Shown: positions 35,647 through 44,473, counted from the stretch's first letter. The stretch is 64,000 nt of DNA from Schleiferiaceae bacterium (GCA_018401735.1 JAGYKI010000018.1:1-64000); one strand, 5' to 3'. The notes: generated by a model from the letters alone, not told the origin. Translations and numbers: made by a program.

Positions 35647-38265
35647 ATGAAACTGCGACATTTATTTTTCTTAGCGGCTGGTCTGCTTGGCAGTGCGTGT
35701 AGCACCGAGAAGGTTGAAGCAACCAACCTCTACCAACTGATACCCAGCAATACCGTGTGGTTAGCGCATGTTAATGATTGGTCTAAAGTAGAAAAAGCGG
35801 CCCGTAATTCTCGCGTTTACGAACATCTAGACAAACTGCCTTCACTGCATCAAATTAGCAGCAATTGGCAGGATTTAAAAAACACCTTACCCAGCGATAG
35901 TCTCGCCCTTTTAAAAGACTTCCCCGATGCGCTTTTATGCGAATCTTTAAGTGGTGCAGAAAAATACGATTGGCTCCTAATCGCCCCTAAAAATGATCTT
36001 AAATTTAAGACTTGGCAAAAATTATTAGCAGCACATTTTGAAATTAGCAGCAGCGATTATACTGGCAAGGAAATCTTAAAATTAGAAAGTAAGTCGAAAT
36101 TGGTTTTATACCTCCATTACGATAAAGATTATCTGCTTGTTTCCCCCAGTCGTATCCCCATCGAAAACAGCTTGCGCCAGATAAGCAACCCAAATAATTG
36201 GACCGACGACCTCAACCTAAAGAACCTCCGCCAAACCCGTAATAACAGCGCGGTAGCTAATATTTTCATTCACTTAGAATTAGCAAACGACTACCTTAAA
36301 GCACTTTATAAAAATGCGCAATTTGACTATCTGCAGCATCTAGGCGATTGGGCGGTTTTAGATTTAGAAGCAGAAAAACAAGATCTCATTTTAACTGGAC
36401 TTCTCAATCACCCGCAAGAAGGATTCAATTACCCCGAAGTTTTTAATGATGTGCACAGCGACAATATTGATGCCTCGCAAATAGTACCACAAAACGTCGC
36501 CAGTTGGATTCATCTCAATGTGGGGAATATTGGTCAGTATGATCGCAGCTATCAATCTTATTTAGAAGCCAACAGTCTATTGGAAAACCACCAAAGCTTG
36601 GTCGCAAAACTGCCCGCCGGCAGCACCGATAAAATTTTGGGCATTATCGACAATGAAATGGGTGTTTTTAGCGCAGGGCGCAGCAATGCCCTAGCTTTTC
36701 ACTTTGCCTATTTCAACTACCGCGACGAAGAATTATGTAAGGAAAGCCTAGAATCTTTAGCCGATAGCAACTTTATTGAAGGCTATCGCGCTCATATCGT
36801 TAGAAGGATAAAGCCGCTTAACCTCTTACCTCGCCTTTTTGGCCGGCTTTTCGCCGAGATGCACCAACCATTCTACGTGCTGCATAATAACTTTGTAATT
36901 TTTGCGGAAGACCAAAATGCACTCAAGGTACTTTTAAACGATTTATTGGATGATAAGCGCCTCTATAAATCCTCTTCTTACCAAAATCTCGTTAACCAAT
37001 TACCGGGTAAAAGCCATATCCAAATTGTTACTGGTTTCCCCGAGTGGCTGCCCAATCAACTGCCGCAGCTAAAGAAAAAAGCCGCCCAAGAATTAGAAGA
37101 AAAATTAGATAGTCTCAGCGAAATTAAATGGGGTATTTTACAACTTCGGGTAGACGATAAAAAAAGCTTTGTAAGCCTACAATTGCGCGAGGAAAAAGCC
37201 ATAATCGAAAAAATTAGTCGCCAGTGGACTACGCAATTGGAAGCCAAACCTAAAGGGGAACCGCAGTTTCTTACAAATCACCTTAACCAGAAGTACGACA
37301 TTGCCTTAAGCGACGAAAATAATCACCTCTATCTCATCTCCCGTAAGGGTGAGGTTTTTTGGAATAAAGCTTTAGATGGCCCCATAATTGGCAGCATTCG
37401 CCAGGTAGATATTTACCGCAACAACAAGCTGCAAATGGTTTTCAACACTGCAAATACCTTGTATGCGGTAGACCGTTTGGGCCATGACGTAGAGGGATTC
37501 CCGGTGAAATTACCAGCGAAGGCAACTGCTCCGCTGGGCGTTTTTAATTACGATGAAGCGCGCAATTATCGCCTTGTGGTTCCTTGTGGAAAAAAGCTTC
37601 TCAATTACGATGTGGAAGGCAAGCCTGTGCAGGGTTGGGACTTTAAAGAAGCCGACGATGAGATAATTAGTGAGCCGCAGCATTTCAGCGTAAAAGGCGC
37701 CGATATTATTGTCTGCCTCAGCGCTACTGGGAAACTTTATCAATTAAATCGTCGCGGCGAAGAACGCTTTGTGATTGATCAAAAAATTGAAGAATTAAAA
37801 ACCAGTTTCTATCTAAAAGAAGGCGAAAGCCTGAAAGAGTCGGAACTAATTGCGGGCAGTAATTCCGGCAAAATGTATGTGATTAATCCTCAATCGAAAG
37901 TAGATGCGGTTTACCTCGACGAGGGTCATCCTGCCGACCACCTCATTTATTTCGAAGGCCGCTATATTTTCAGCAACGATGAAGAGCTTTTTGTAAAAGA
38001 TGAAAAACGCCCTTTCAAAGCCAGCTTCGAATCGGATATAAAGGTTAAACCCAAGGCTATGCTGCAAAACAACCGCTTTTACGTGGCCGCTTTCGCAGAA
38101 GGAGCGGAAGAAATTCGCCTCTTTAATGAGGAAGGCAAATTGGTAGATGGCTTCCCTGTTTTTGCGCAAGGGCCTTTCGACATGGGATCACTGAACCGAG
38201 ATAACAATCTCAATATTGTTACCTACAGTAATGATGGCACGGTAATCTGCTACAAATTGCAGTAG
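35647..38265 (+). CDS. Large predicted lipoprotein with propeller-like C-terminal half, function unknown
   Basis: 872 residues. A signal peptide with lipobox-like LLGSAC predicts lipidation at C18. Residues 25-520 are an alpha/beta region beginning LIPSNTVWLAHVNDW, reminiscent of DUF3352-type bacterial proteins. Residues from about 540 contain repeated strand-turn units (YDIALSDENNHLYLISRKG, LYAVDRLGHDVEGFPV, NYDVEGKPVQGWDF, LYQLNRRGEERF, DGTVICYKLQ) that read like PQQ/WD-type propeller blades. No enzymatic motif is seen. It converges on the LysM gene, their stop codons being adjacent with no spacing. The function is not known. Confidence 0.75.
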   Translation: MKLRHLFFLAAGLLGSACSTEKVEATNLYQLIPSNTVWLAHVNDWSKVEKAARNSRVYEHLDKLPSLHQISSNWQDLKNTLPSDSLALLKDFPDALLCESLSGAEKYDWLLIAPKNDLKFKTWQKLLAAHFEISSSDYTGKEILKLESKSKLVLYLHYDKDYLLVSPSRIPIENSLRQISNPNNWTDDLNLKNLRQTRNNSAVANIFIHLELANDYLKALYKNAQFDYLQHLGDWAVLDLEAEKQDLILTGLLNHPQEGFNYPEVFNDVHSDNIDASQIVPQNVASWIHLNVGNIGQYDRSYQSYLEANSLLENHQSLVAKLPAGSTDKILGIIDNEMGVFSAGRSNALAFHFAYFNYRDEELCKESLESLADSNFIEGYRAHIVRRIKPLNLLPRLFGRLFAEMHQPFYVLHNNFVIFAEDQNALKVLLNDLLDDKRLYKSSSYQNLVNQLPGKSHIQIVTGFPEWLPNQLPQLKKKAAQELEEKLDSLSEIKWGILQLRVDDKKSFVSLQLREEKAIIEKISRQWTTQLEAKPKGEPQFLTNHLNQKYDIALSDENNHLYLISRKGEVFWNKALDGPIIGSIRQVDIYRNNKLQMVFNTANTLYAVDRLGHDVEGFPVKLPAKATAPLGVFNYDEARNYRLVVPCGKKLLNYDVEGKPVQGWDFKEADDEIISEPQHFSVKGADIIVCLSATGKLYQLNRRGEERFVIDQKIEELKTSFYLKEGESLKESELIAGSNSGKMYVINPQSKVDAVYLDEGHPADHLIYFEGRYIFSNDEELFVKDEKRPFKASFESDIKVKPKAMLQNNRFYVAAFAEGAEEIRLFNEEGKLVDGFPVFAQGPFDMGSLNRDNNLNIVTYSNDGTVICYKLQ

Positions 38266-39159
38266 TTAACGCAGCTCTAAGCGGGTTCCTACTTTAGGTT
38301 GCTCGCCTACCTTTAAATCGTTGCGGCGGTACAATTTTTCGAGACGCACTCCAAATTTTTGGGAAATAGCATACATATCCTCGCCATCTTGTACCAAATG
38401 AAAACGATGTTCTCGGCTGGCACGACGGCGTTTGGGTTGCAGGTAAATTATTTGTCCATCCTCGATAGCGGCATCGTAGCGTAAGTCGTTATAATCTAGT
38501 AAATCCTCTGCCTTACAATCGGCAAATTGGGCAATGCTTTCGAAGCTATCACCGCTGCGCGCAACAATGTATTTCACTTTATTGGAACTGAGTTTTACTA
38601 AATGCTCATCTGCGAAAACGGCCGCCTCACCCGCAATGGGCGGAAGATCTTTAATACTTGCATCGATTTTATCAAAGCGATGTAACTCATAGCGTTCAAT
38701 AAGATCAATTAATAAATCGGCGTACTTTTTATTGGTGGCATAGCCCGCTTTTTTAAGACCTTTAGCCCAAGCTTTATAATCGGTGGGGGACTCTTCAAAT
38801 AAAAAGGCGTAGCGGGTGCGGGTGCTTAAAAAAAGGGAATGATCGCGAAAACTCTCTTCCGCATTTTTATAGGAACGAAAGCACTCCCCTTTTTCATCAT
38901 CGTCGGCGTAAATCTTTCTTCCTTCCCATTCTAAATGGCATTTAATGCCAAAGTGGTTATTGCCTTCGGTTGCCAATTTACTGCGTCCGTTGGCCGATTC
39001 TAATATGCCCTGCGCCAAGGTAATACTGGCCGGAATTCCATAAGCCTGCATTTCTGCTTGCGCTACCTTATGCCACTTTTCGATATACACTTCGCTAGGC
39101 GATTGCGCCGAAAGAGCAAAGAATATTACACTAAATACGGCGGTAAGTTTAAGCTTCAT
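38266..39159 (-). CDS. Exported glucosaminidase with two LysM domains
   Basis: 297 residues. A signal peptide (1-19) precedes a GH73-type glucosaminidase domain (about 25-160) with the catalytic Glu in ITLAQGILESANG and the conserved NNHFGIKCH and KNAEESFRDHSLFL segments. Two C-terminal LysM peptidoglycan-binding modules follow (about 190-240, YIVARSGDSFESIAQ, and 248-297, HLVQDGEDMYAISQKFGV). It likely cleaves the glycan backbone during wall growth or separation. It overlaps the upstream PLP gene by 11 bases. Confidence 0.9.
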   Translation of the reverse strand: MKLKLTAVFSVIFFALSAQSPSEVYIEKWHKVAQAEMQAYGIPASITLAQGILESANGRSKLATEGNNHFGIKCHLEWEGRKIYADDDEKGECFRSYKNAEESFRDHSLFLSTRTRYAFLFEESPTDYKAWAKGLKKAGYATNKKYADLLIDLIERYELHRFDKIDASIKDLPPIAGEAAVFADEHLVKLSSNKVKYIVARSGDSFESIAQFADCKAEDLLDYNDLRYDAAIEDGQIIYLQPKRRRASREHRFHLVQDGEDMYAISQKFGVRLEKLYRRNDLKVGEQPKVGTRLELR

Positions 39160-40105
39160 AATTTATAGTTTCAAGGTTTTTGGCACGCAGCCTATTATTC
39201 ATTCCTGCTATACCCTGCAAGCCACCACTGTGCATCGCGAGTATTTTCGATCCAGCGGAAAACAGGCCTGCATCAATATCCTGTAAAAGTCCAAAAAACA
39301 TTTTTCCCGTATAAACGGGATCCAGTTTTAGCGCGTATTGGGCCTGAAAAGTGTTTAAAAAAGCAACTAATTCTGGGGTGATTTTTCCATAGCCTCCAAA
39401 GTGGTAAGGGTCGCGCAAAATTAACTTTTGCTGCAAAGCGCGCAAGGAGATTTTTTGCGATTGGTGGTTTTCAAAATAGGCCAAGAGCTGATTAAAAATA
39501 GCCGGCACTAAAAACTGCCCGCCTTTTAAAGCAGGATAGAGTAACAGCTTTTTCACCCTCGTTGAAGCCAAAACCCCAGCCGCCGTAGTCCCCGTGCCCC
39601 CTGCTACAGCCCAATAATCAAAATCTTCCTCTACTTCGCTAGTGATTTCTAAACAACCCTGCAGTCCCAGTGGGCCTTTACCCCCTTCGGGAATAATATA
39701 AACCTGAGGCATTAGCAAGGCCAGCGTTCGTAAAAACTTAGGGTCATCTTTGGTATCGTACTGCTTACGCGAGATGCCTTCAATGCGCATACCTTTTTTC
39801 AGGCAAAATTCGAGGGTCGGGTTATTTATCATTTCCTCTTCCCCTCTAATTAGAGCATGAGTAGGAATGCCGCAAAGGTCGCCCAAAGCAGCCGTGGCTG
39901 CAATATGATTAGAAAAAGCACCACCGAAAGTTAAGATTTCACTTTTGGCACTTCTTTCGAAAGAAGCCAAATGATGTTTGAGCTTGCGCCACTTGTTACC
40001 GCTAATTTCGGGATGAATAAGATCATCGCGCTTCACCCAGAGTTCTACTCCTTTTCGCTCCAGCACAAATTCGAGGCGCGAAGCCTTAGTATGGATTTCC
40101 CACAT
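39149..40105 (-). CDS. PLP-dependent ACC deaminase / D-cysteine desulfhydrase family protein
   Basis: 318 residues. The PLP lysine lies in the family block ISGNKWRKLKHHL near residue 39, with GGAFSNHIAATAALG near 62 and the phosphate-binding VAGGTGTTAAGVLAS near 165. Members either deaminate 1-aminocyclopropane-1-carboxylate or desulfhydrate D-cysteine; these activities differ by few residues and the choice is not safe here. D-cysteine desulfhydrase is the commoner activity outside plant-associated bacteria. The message may be leaderless; it is followed by the LysM gene. Confidence 0.85.
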   Translation of the reverse strand: MWEIHTKASRLEFVLERKGVELWVKRDDLIHPEISGNKWRKLKHHLASFERSAKSEILTFGGAFSNHIAATAALGDLCGIPTHALIRGEEEMINNPTLEFCLKKGMRIEGISRKQYDTKDDPKFLRTLALLMPQVYIIPEGGKGPLGLQGCLEITSEVEEDFDYWAVAGGTGTTAAGVLASTRVKKLLLYPALKGGQFLVPAIFNQLLAYFENHQSQKISLRALQQKLILRDPYHFGGYGKITPELVAFLNTFQAQYALKLDPVYTGKMFFGLLQDIDAGLFSAGSKILAMHSGGLQGIAGMNNRLRAKNLETINYEA

Positions 40106-40110
40106 GGCGG

Positions 40111-40118
40111 CAAAGCTA
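40111..40118 (-). promoter_or_regulatory. -7 box 5 bases before the PLP enzyme gene
   Basis: Minus-strand TAGCTTTG, exact TAnnTTTG match, 5 bases before the ATG at 40105. Confidence 0.55.
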
Positions 40119-40317
40119 AGGAATAGGGAGGGTTGATCATTAGAAAGAAGATCACAAAACTACCACTCGACTGCCGATCTTGTAAATTTATTTCTAACTC
40201 TTCTTGATATTCAGAAAAGATTACTACCCGATCGTATCCCACTCCTTAACTTAGCTCGCGCTTAATGGAGAGGCTATTTATCAAACGAATTGCCAGCGAT
40301 ATTCAACCGAAGTGAGG

Positions 40318-41322
40318 TTAATACCGATCAATAATATGTTTAGGCGAAATACCGTATTGCTTTTTGAAATTGGCGGAAAAGGTTTGACTGCTATTGTAAC
40401 CGACCTCCAAACAAACTTCGCGGATGGATAAATTACTAGCGGGATTGGTAAGCATATCGTAAGCCTTGGCTAAACGGAGATCGCGTAAATAATCGGAAAA
40501 AGTCATTTGTAGCTCATCGCTGAAATGACGTTGTAACCAACGCGGGCTTACCTCGAAGCGCTCGGAAAGCTTATTGATACTAATAGCTTTATGAACATTT
40601 TCTCGCACATAAGCCATCACTGCTTGAAAGAGATTGAGTTCTTGCTTCTTGTCTTTATTTAAATCGGCATCTGCGAAAGCGGAAGTACCTGCTAATAAAA
40701 GCATGGTTTTGTTAAGGATTTTAAGTACCAAACTTTCCGCTAGAAAGAGATTGTGTACATCCTTATCGAGGGGTAAATATTTTAACTGATTAAAGAGAGC
40801 TCCTAAAAATTGATCTTCGGGACGATGCACAATCATTTTCTCCTCGTTAAGTCGACTTATAATAACCGAACTGCTGGCAAATTTTTGCAGAATTCTTTGT
40901 AGCACCTTATCATTAAATGAAATATTTAAGGTTTCATAGGGCTTAGAAGATTCGATTAATTGATAGCTTAAATCGCTATTCTGCCGATAAATTACAATGG
41001 CTGGGGCTTGCACGCGAGCTCCTTCTTGACCATCGCCACGGTGAAAATTAAAGGCCCCTGTAAAAATGTAACCCACCGTAAAAAGCGGCTCATCGAGCTT
41101 CAACTCTACATTAACATCATCCTTCAGGGAGGCTTTGGTCCACTTAATGGTATAGTTACCAATGCCTTGCACCGAACTAACATCAATCCTCCCTAAGCCT
41201 TCTTCTTCAAAAAAGGCCCGATACTCTGATAAAAACAGATCGTTAGCGCTTTTAAAAGCCTCTCGATGTAGAGTGTTTTTTCGGAGCACACCCGAGTACT
41301 CTTCCCAACTTAAACTCTTCAT
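40318..41322 (-). CDS. AraC-family transcriptional regulator
   Basis: 334 residues from the ATG at 41322 (the frame opens 7 codons earlier at a TTG). The last 100 residues are the double helix-turn-helix of the AraC family: a first HTH in INKLSERFEVSPRWLQRHF and a second in IREVCLEVGYNSSQTFSANF, ending in KKQYGISPKHI. The N-terminal 220 residues resemble a DUF6597-like or cupin-type sensing region but show no clear motif. The effector and targets are unknown; the divergent DUF5522-hutU pair, whose ATG is 93 bases away, is the nearest candidate. Confidence 0.88.
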   Translation of the reverse strand: MKSLSWEEYSGVLRKNTLHREAFKSANDLFLSEYRAFFEEEGLGRIDVSSVQGIGNYTIKWTKASLKDDVNVELKLDEPLFTVGYIFTGAFNFHRGDGQEGARVQAPAIVIYRQNSDLSYQLIESSKPYETLNISFNDKVLQRILQKFASSSVIISRLNEEKMIVHRPEDQFLGALFNQLKYLPLDKDVHNLFLAESLVLKILNKTMLLLAGTSAFADADLNKDKKQELNLFQAVMAYVRENVHKAISINKLSERFEVSPRWLQRHFSDELQMTFSDYLRDLRLAKAYDMLTNPASNLSIREVCLEVGYNSSQTFSANFKKQYGISPKHIIDRY

Positions 41323-41394
41323 ACCCTTATTCCATTTGCACAAAGTAAAGAAAAACTACCAAGGCAAGGATTAAAACACCTCTTGGCATTATTG

Positions 41395-41402
41395 TATTTT
41401 TG
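41395..41402 (+). promoter_or_regulatory. -7 box upstream of the DUF5522-hutU pair
   Basis: TATTTTTG, exact TAnnTTTG match, 12 bases before the ATG at 41415. No clear -33 element. Confidence 0.45.
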
Positions 41403-41414
41403 GCAAAAAAATAA

Positions 41415-41570
41415 ATGCCTCAGTTAAATCCTGAAGATTTTTACTACTCCGAGGAAGGTTTTATTGTTTTCACCAAACAGTACCACCTAAAAAGAGGTTA
41501 TTGTTGCCAAAGTGGTTGCAAGCATTGCCCCTACGGATTTGATAAAAAAACAGGAAAATTTAAAAGATAA
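41415..41570 (+). CDS. DUF5522 family small cysteine-rich protein
   Basis: 51 residues (MPQLNPEDFYYSEEGF... to FKR). The pattern YHLKRGYCCQSGCKHCPYGF is the hallmark of DUF5522: four cysteines and one histidine in 13 residues, likely to bind a metal such as zinc or iron. The function is not known. It has its own ATG and promoter-like box, and its stop lies 2 bases before the hutU ATG, so the two should be cotranscribed. It is short enough to be missed by length filters. Confidence 0.82.
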   Translation: MPQLNPEDFYYSEEGFIVFTKQYHLKRGYCCQSGCKHCPYGFDKKTGKFKR

Positions 41571-41572
41571 TT

Positions 41573-43591
41573 ATGCCTACCCGCACTTTACTAAGTTTTA
41601 AAGAAGCCATTTTACAAGGGATCCCTACCGAAATGCCCGCTGCTAAAAGCCCCGACCCCAAGTTAAGCCATGCTCCCAAGCGAAAAGATATTCTTTCCCT
41701 GGAAGAAAAAGAGCTGGCCCTAAAAAACGCCCTGCGCTATTTCCCCGAAGCTTGGCATGCTGAATTGGCCCAAGACTTTGCCGCCGAATTGAAAAACTAC
41801 GGCCGTATCTATATGTATCGTTTTCAACCCGATTACGAAATCAAGGCGCGACCCATTGCCGACTACCCCGCCAATTGTCAGCAGGCAGCGGCCATTATGC
41901 TGATGATTCAAAATAATCTCGACCCTGCCGTGGCGCAGCATCCGCAAGAGTTAATTACCTACGGAGGTAATGGAGCGGTCTTCCAAAACTGGGCGCAATA
42001 TCTTTTAACCATGCAGTATTTGGCGGAAATGCAAGAAGACCAAAGTCTGCACATGTACAGTGGCCACCCTATGGGATTATTTCCTAGTAGCCCCGATGCG
42101 CCGCGGGTTGTTGTAACCAACGGCATGGTGATTCCCAATTATTCCAAACCCGACGATTGGGAGAAATTTAATGCCCTCGGCGTGAGCCAATACGGACAAA
42201 TGACAGCGGGTAGTTATATGTATATAGGACCGCAAGGAATTGTGCATGGCACTACCATAACAGTAATGAATGCCCTCCGTAAAGTAGGCGCTCAACCCGA
42301 TAGTGGTGCCATATTTATTACCGCCGGTTTAGGTGGCATGAGCGGTGCCCAGCCCAAAGCCGCCAATATTGCGGGCTGTATTTCTATTACTGCTGAAGTA
42401 AATACGGCGGCCAGCCGTAAACGCTATAAGCAAGGCTGGGTAGATGAACTTATTGCCGATATCGATGAATTAGTCACTCGGGTAAAAGTAGCGAAGAGCA
42501 AAAAAGAAACCGTTTCCATCGCTTACGAAGGTAATGTGGTAGAAGTGTGGGAAGCTTTTGATACCGAGGGAATATTCGTGGAACTTGGTTCCGATCAAAC
42601 TTCTTTACACAATCCATGGGCGGGCGGTTACTATCCCGTGCAATTGTCTTTTGAGGAAGCCAATGAAATGATGGCTAATGACCCCGACCAATTTCACCAT
42701 CTGGTGCAAGAGTCTTTAAAAAGACATGCCGCCGCGGTTAATCGCCACTGCGAACGAGGCACCTACTTTTTCGATTATGGTAATGCCTTTTTACTAGAAG
42801 CGAGTCGCGCTGGCGCAGATGTAATGAACCCCAACCCTACTATTGGTCACGAGTTTAAATACCCCAGTTATGTGCAAGACATTATGGGGCCCATGTGCTT
42901 CGACTATGGTTTTGGTCCTTTCCGTTGGGTTTGTGCAAGTGGCCTAGATGAAGACTTAGCGAAAACCGACGCCATTGCCGCAGCAGTATTGAAAGAAATT
43001 GCTTTGGAAGCGCCCGCCGAAATCAAGCAACAATTAGAAGATAATATCCGCTGGATTGAAGCCGCCGGAGCAAACAAATTGGTAGTAGGCTCTAAGGCGC
43101 GAATTTTATACGCCGATAGCGAAGGACGTATAAAAATTGCCGCTGCTTTTAACGCCGCCATTCGCGCAGGCATAATTGGCCCGGTGGTTTTAGGACGCGA
43201 TCATCACGATGTTAGTGGCACCGATTCGCCCTACCGTGAAACCTCTAATATTTACGATGGCTCAGCCTTTACGGCAGATATGGCCATCCATAATGTTATC
43301 GGCGACAGCTTCCGCGGCGCTACTTGGGTAAGCATCCATAACGGCGGCGGCGTAGGCTGGGGCGAAGTAATTAACGGCGGATTCGGCATGCTGCTTGATG
43401 GCAGCCCAGAAGCGGACCAGCGTTTAGAAACCATGCTGTTATTTGATGTAAACAACGGTATTTCGCGTCGCAGTTGGGCCCGAAACGAAGGGGCGGTTTT
43501 CGCCATTAAAAGAGAAATGGCTCGCAATCCCAAACTGAAGGTTACCCTTCCCAATGAGTCGAATACTTCATTTAAAGGACTATTTGATTAA
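41573..43591 (+). CDS. hutU: Urocanate hydratase
   Basis: 672 residues, the longer urocanase type found in Bacteroidota (the Pseudomonas enzyme is about 557). It hydrates urocanate to imidazolonepropionate in histidine breakdown, using tightly bound NAD+. Conserved stretches include ITYGGNGAVFQNWAQ, the NAD site ITAGLGGMSGAQPKAA, and MGPMCFDYGFGPFRWVCASG with the active-site Cys region. No other hut gene (hutH, hutI, hutG) is next to it. It ends before a strong terminator. Confidence 0.95.
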   Translation: MPTRTLLSFKEAILQGIPTEMPAAKSPDPKLSHAPKRKDILSLEEKELALKNALRYFPEAWHAELAQDFAAELKNYGRIYMYRFQPDYEIKARPIADYPANCQQAAAIMLMIQNNLDPAVAQHPQELITYGGNGAVFQNWAQYLLTMQYLAEMQEDQSLHMYSGHPMGLFPSSPDAPRVVVTNGMVIPNYSKPDDWEKFNALGVSQYGQMTAGSYMYIGPQGIVHGTTITVMNALRKVGAQPDSGAIFITAGLGGMSGAQPKAANIAGCISITAEVNTAASRKRYKQGWVDELIADIDELVTRVKVAKSKKETVSIAYEGNVVEVWEAFDTEGIFVELGSDQTSLHNPWAGGYYPVQLSFEEANEMMANDPDQFHHLVQESLKRHAAAVNRHCERGTYFFDYGNAFLLEASRAGADVMNPNPTIGHEFKYPSYVQDIMGPMCFDYGFGPFRWVCASGLDEDLAKTDAIAAAVLKEIALEAPAEIKQQLEDNIRWIEAAGANKLVVGSKARILYADSEGRIKIAAAFNAAIRAGIIGPVVLGRDHHDVSGTDSPYRETSNIYDGSAFTADMAIHNVIGDSFRGATWVSIHNGGGVGWGEVINGGFGMLLDGSPEADQRLETMLLFDVNNGISRRSWARNEGAVFAIKREMARNPKLKVTLPNESNTSFKGLFD

Positions 43592-43676
43592 TCCGAAATC
43601 TGCTTTTAAGTCTAAAATTAAAATCGCAGAATAAATCATAAATCTAAGGCGCCATCCGCGCCAATGATGGTGTACT

Positions 43677-43704
43677 AACCGCCCCAATTGAGGGCGGTTT
43701 TTTT
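43677..43704 (+). terminator. Terminator of hutU
   Basis: AACCGCCC (43677-43684) pairs perfectly with GGGCGGTT (43692-43699), followed by T residues to 43704. Confidence 0.88.
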
Positions 43705-43863
43705 ATGCTCTGCCCCGAAATTACACTTAGCTAAAGGGTTAACAACTAGACCTCTCTATTTTTTGAAGATTAGTCAAGCACAATAAAAAACCTGACTCAG
43801 CTCCAAAATTGCAATTCTTACCCCACTTTCTCCCACCATACAATAAATAATTATATTCATTTG

Positions 43864-43900
43864 TTTAACAGATAGTTAAACCACTTTAACTAAAGTTAAC
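43864..43900. promoter_or_regulatory. Four helically phased TTAAC motifs upstream of the dcw promoter
   Basis: TTTAAC (43864), GTTAAA (43875), TTTAAC (43885) and GTTAAC (43895) start 10-11 bases apart and alternate or share orientation, so all lie on one face of the helix. GTTAAA-CCAC-TTTAAC forms an inverted repeat. The binding protein is unknown. Confidence 0.4.
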
Positions 43901-43932
43901 TATTGACAAATTTTCACAATTTATCAACATCG

Positions 43933-43974
43933 TGGTAGTTTGTGGGCTAAAGTGGGACAATATTTCTATTTTTG
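43933..43974 (+). promoter_or_regulatory. dcw promoter with MraZ operator
   Basis: TGGTA (43933), TGGGC (43943) and TGGGA (43953) are direct repeats with an exact 10-base period, the known form of MraZ binding sites (TGGGN repeats with 5-base spacers). TATTTTTG at 43967-43974 is an exact -7 box. The repeats sit just upstream of it, so bound MraZ would block the promoter, giving autoregulation. Confidence 0.8.
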
Positions 43975-43999
43975 AAAACACAAGCACAAGAAGGCTAAA

Positions 44000-44473
44000 A
44001 TGCTGAATTTGATAGGAGTACATGATTGTAAGTTAGATGCAAAAGGGCGTGCCGCCATACCGAGCGCGCTCAAAAAGCAGCTGCTTGCCTCTATGGAGCA
44101 AGGCTTCATCCTAAAACGCAGCGTTTTCCAAAACTGCTTGGAACTCTACCCCATGAGCGAATGGCAAAGAACCATGGCGAAAGTGAATCGCTTGAACCGC
44201 TTTGTAAAAAAGAATAACGATTTCATTCGCATGTTTACCGCAGGGGTAAAAGTGGTAGAAGTAGATGGCAATGGTAGAATTAACATTCCCAAAGACCTGA
44301 TGATTTTTGCCAAATTAAAAGGCGATATCACGCTCGCCTCCACGGGCGGATTCATCGAAGTATGGGATAAAGCCCAGTACGAAGCCACGATCAACAATCC
44401 TGAAATTGACTTTGGCGCCTTAGCCGAAGACGTAATGGGCAGCCTAAATGATCTGGACGATGAGCTATCATAA
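44000..44473 (+). CDS. mraZ: Transcriptional regulator MraZ
   Basis: 157 residues. It contains the two tandem SpoVT/AbrB-type motifs of the family, LDAKGRAAIPSALKKQL near 14 and VDGNGRINIPKDLM near 90. MraZ forms a ring-shaped DNA-binding oligomer that represses its own dcw operon. Three matching operator repeats stand 43-67 bases upstream of its ATG. It overlaps the start of rsmH by 14 bases from the preferred ATG. Confidence 0.95.
   Translation: MLNLIGVHDCKLDAKGRAAIPSALKKQLLASMEQGFILKRSVFQNCLELYPMSEWQRTMAKVNRLNRFVKKNNDFIRMFTAGVKVVEVDGNGRINIPKDLMIFAKLKGDITLASTGGFIEVWDKAQYEATINNPEIDFGALAEDVMGSLNDLDDELS

Larger units (their letters stand above)
43592..43999 (+). other. Intergenic region between hutU and mraZ (408 bases)
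   Basis: No gene is seen. From left to right it holds an AT-rich stretch of no visible function (43592-43676), the hutU terminator (43677-43704), an AT-rich segment with four phased TTAAC-type motifs (43864-43900), three MraZ-type repeats and a -7 box (43933-43974), then a 25-base leader to mraZ. Confidence 0.8.

Noticed and set aside
40106..40317. Possible small gene between the PLP enzyme and the AraC regulator
   Set aside because: Only an overlapping shadow frame without a credible start or protein pattern; the gap shows nothing else beyond the -7 box.
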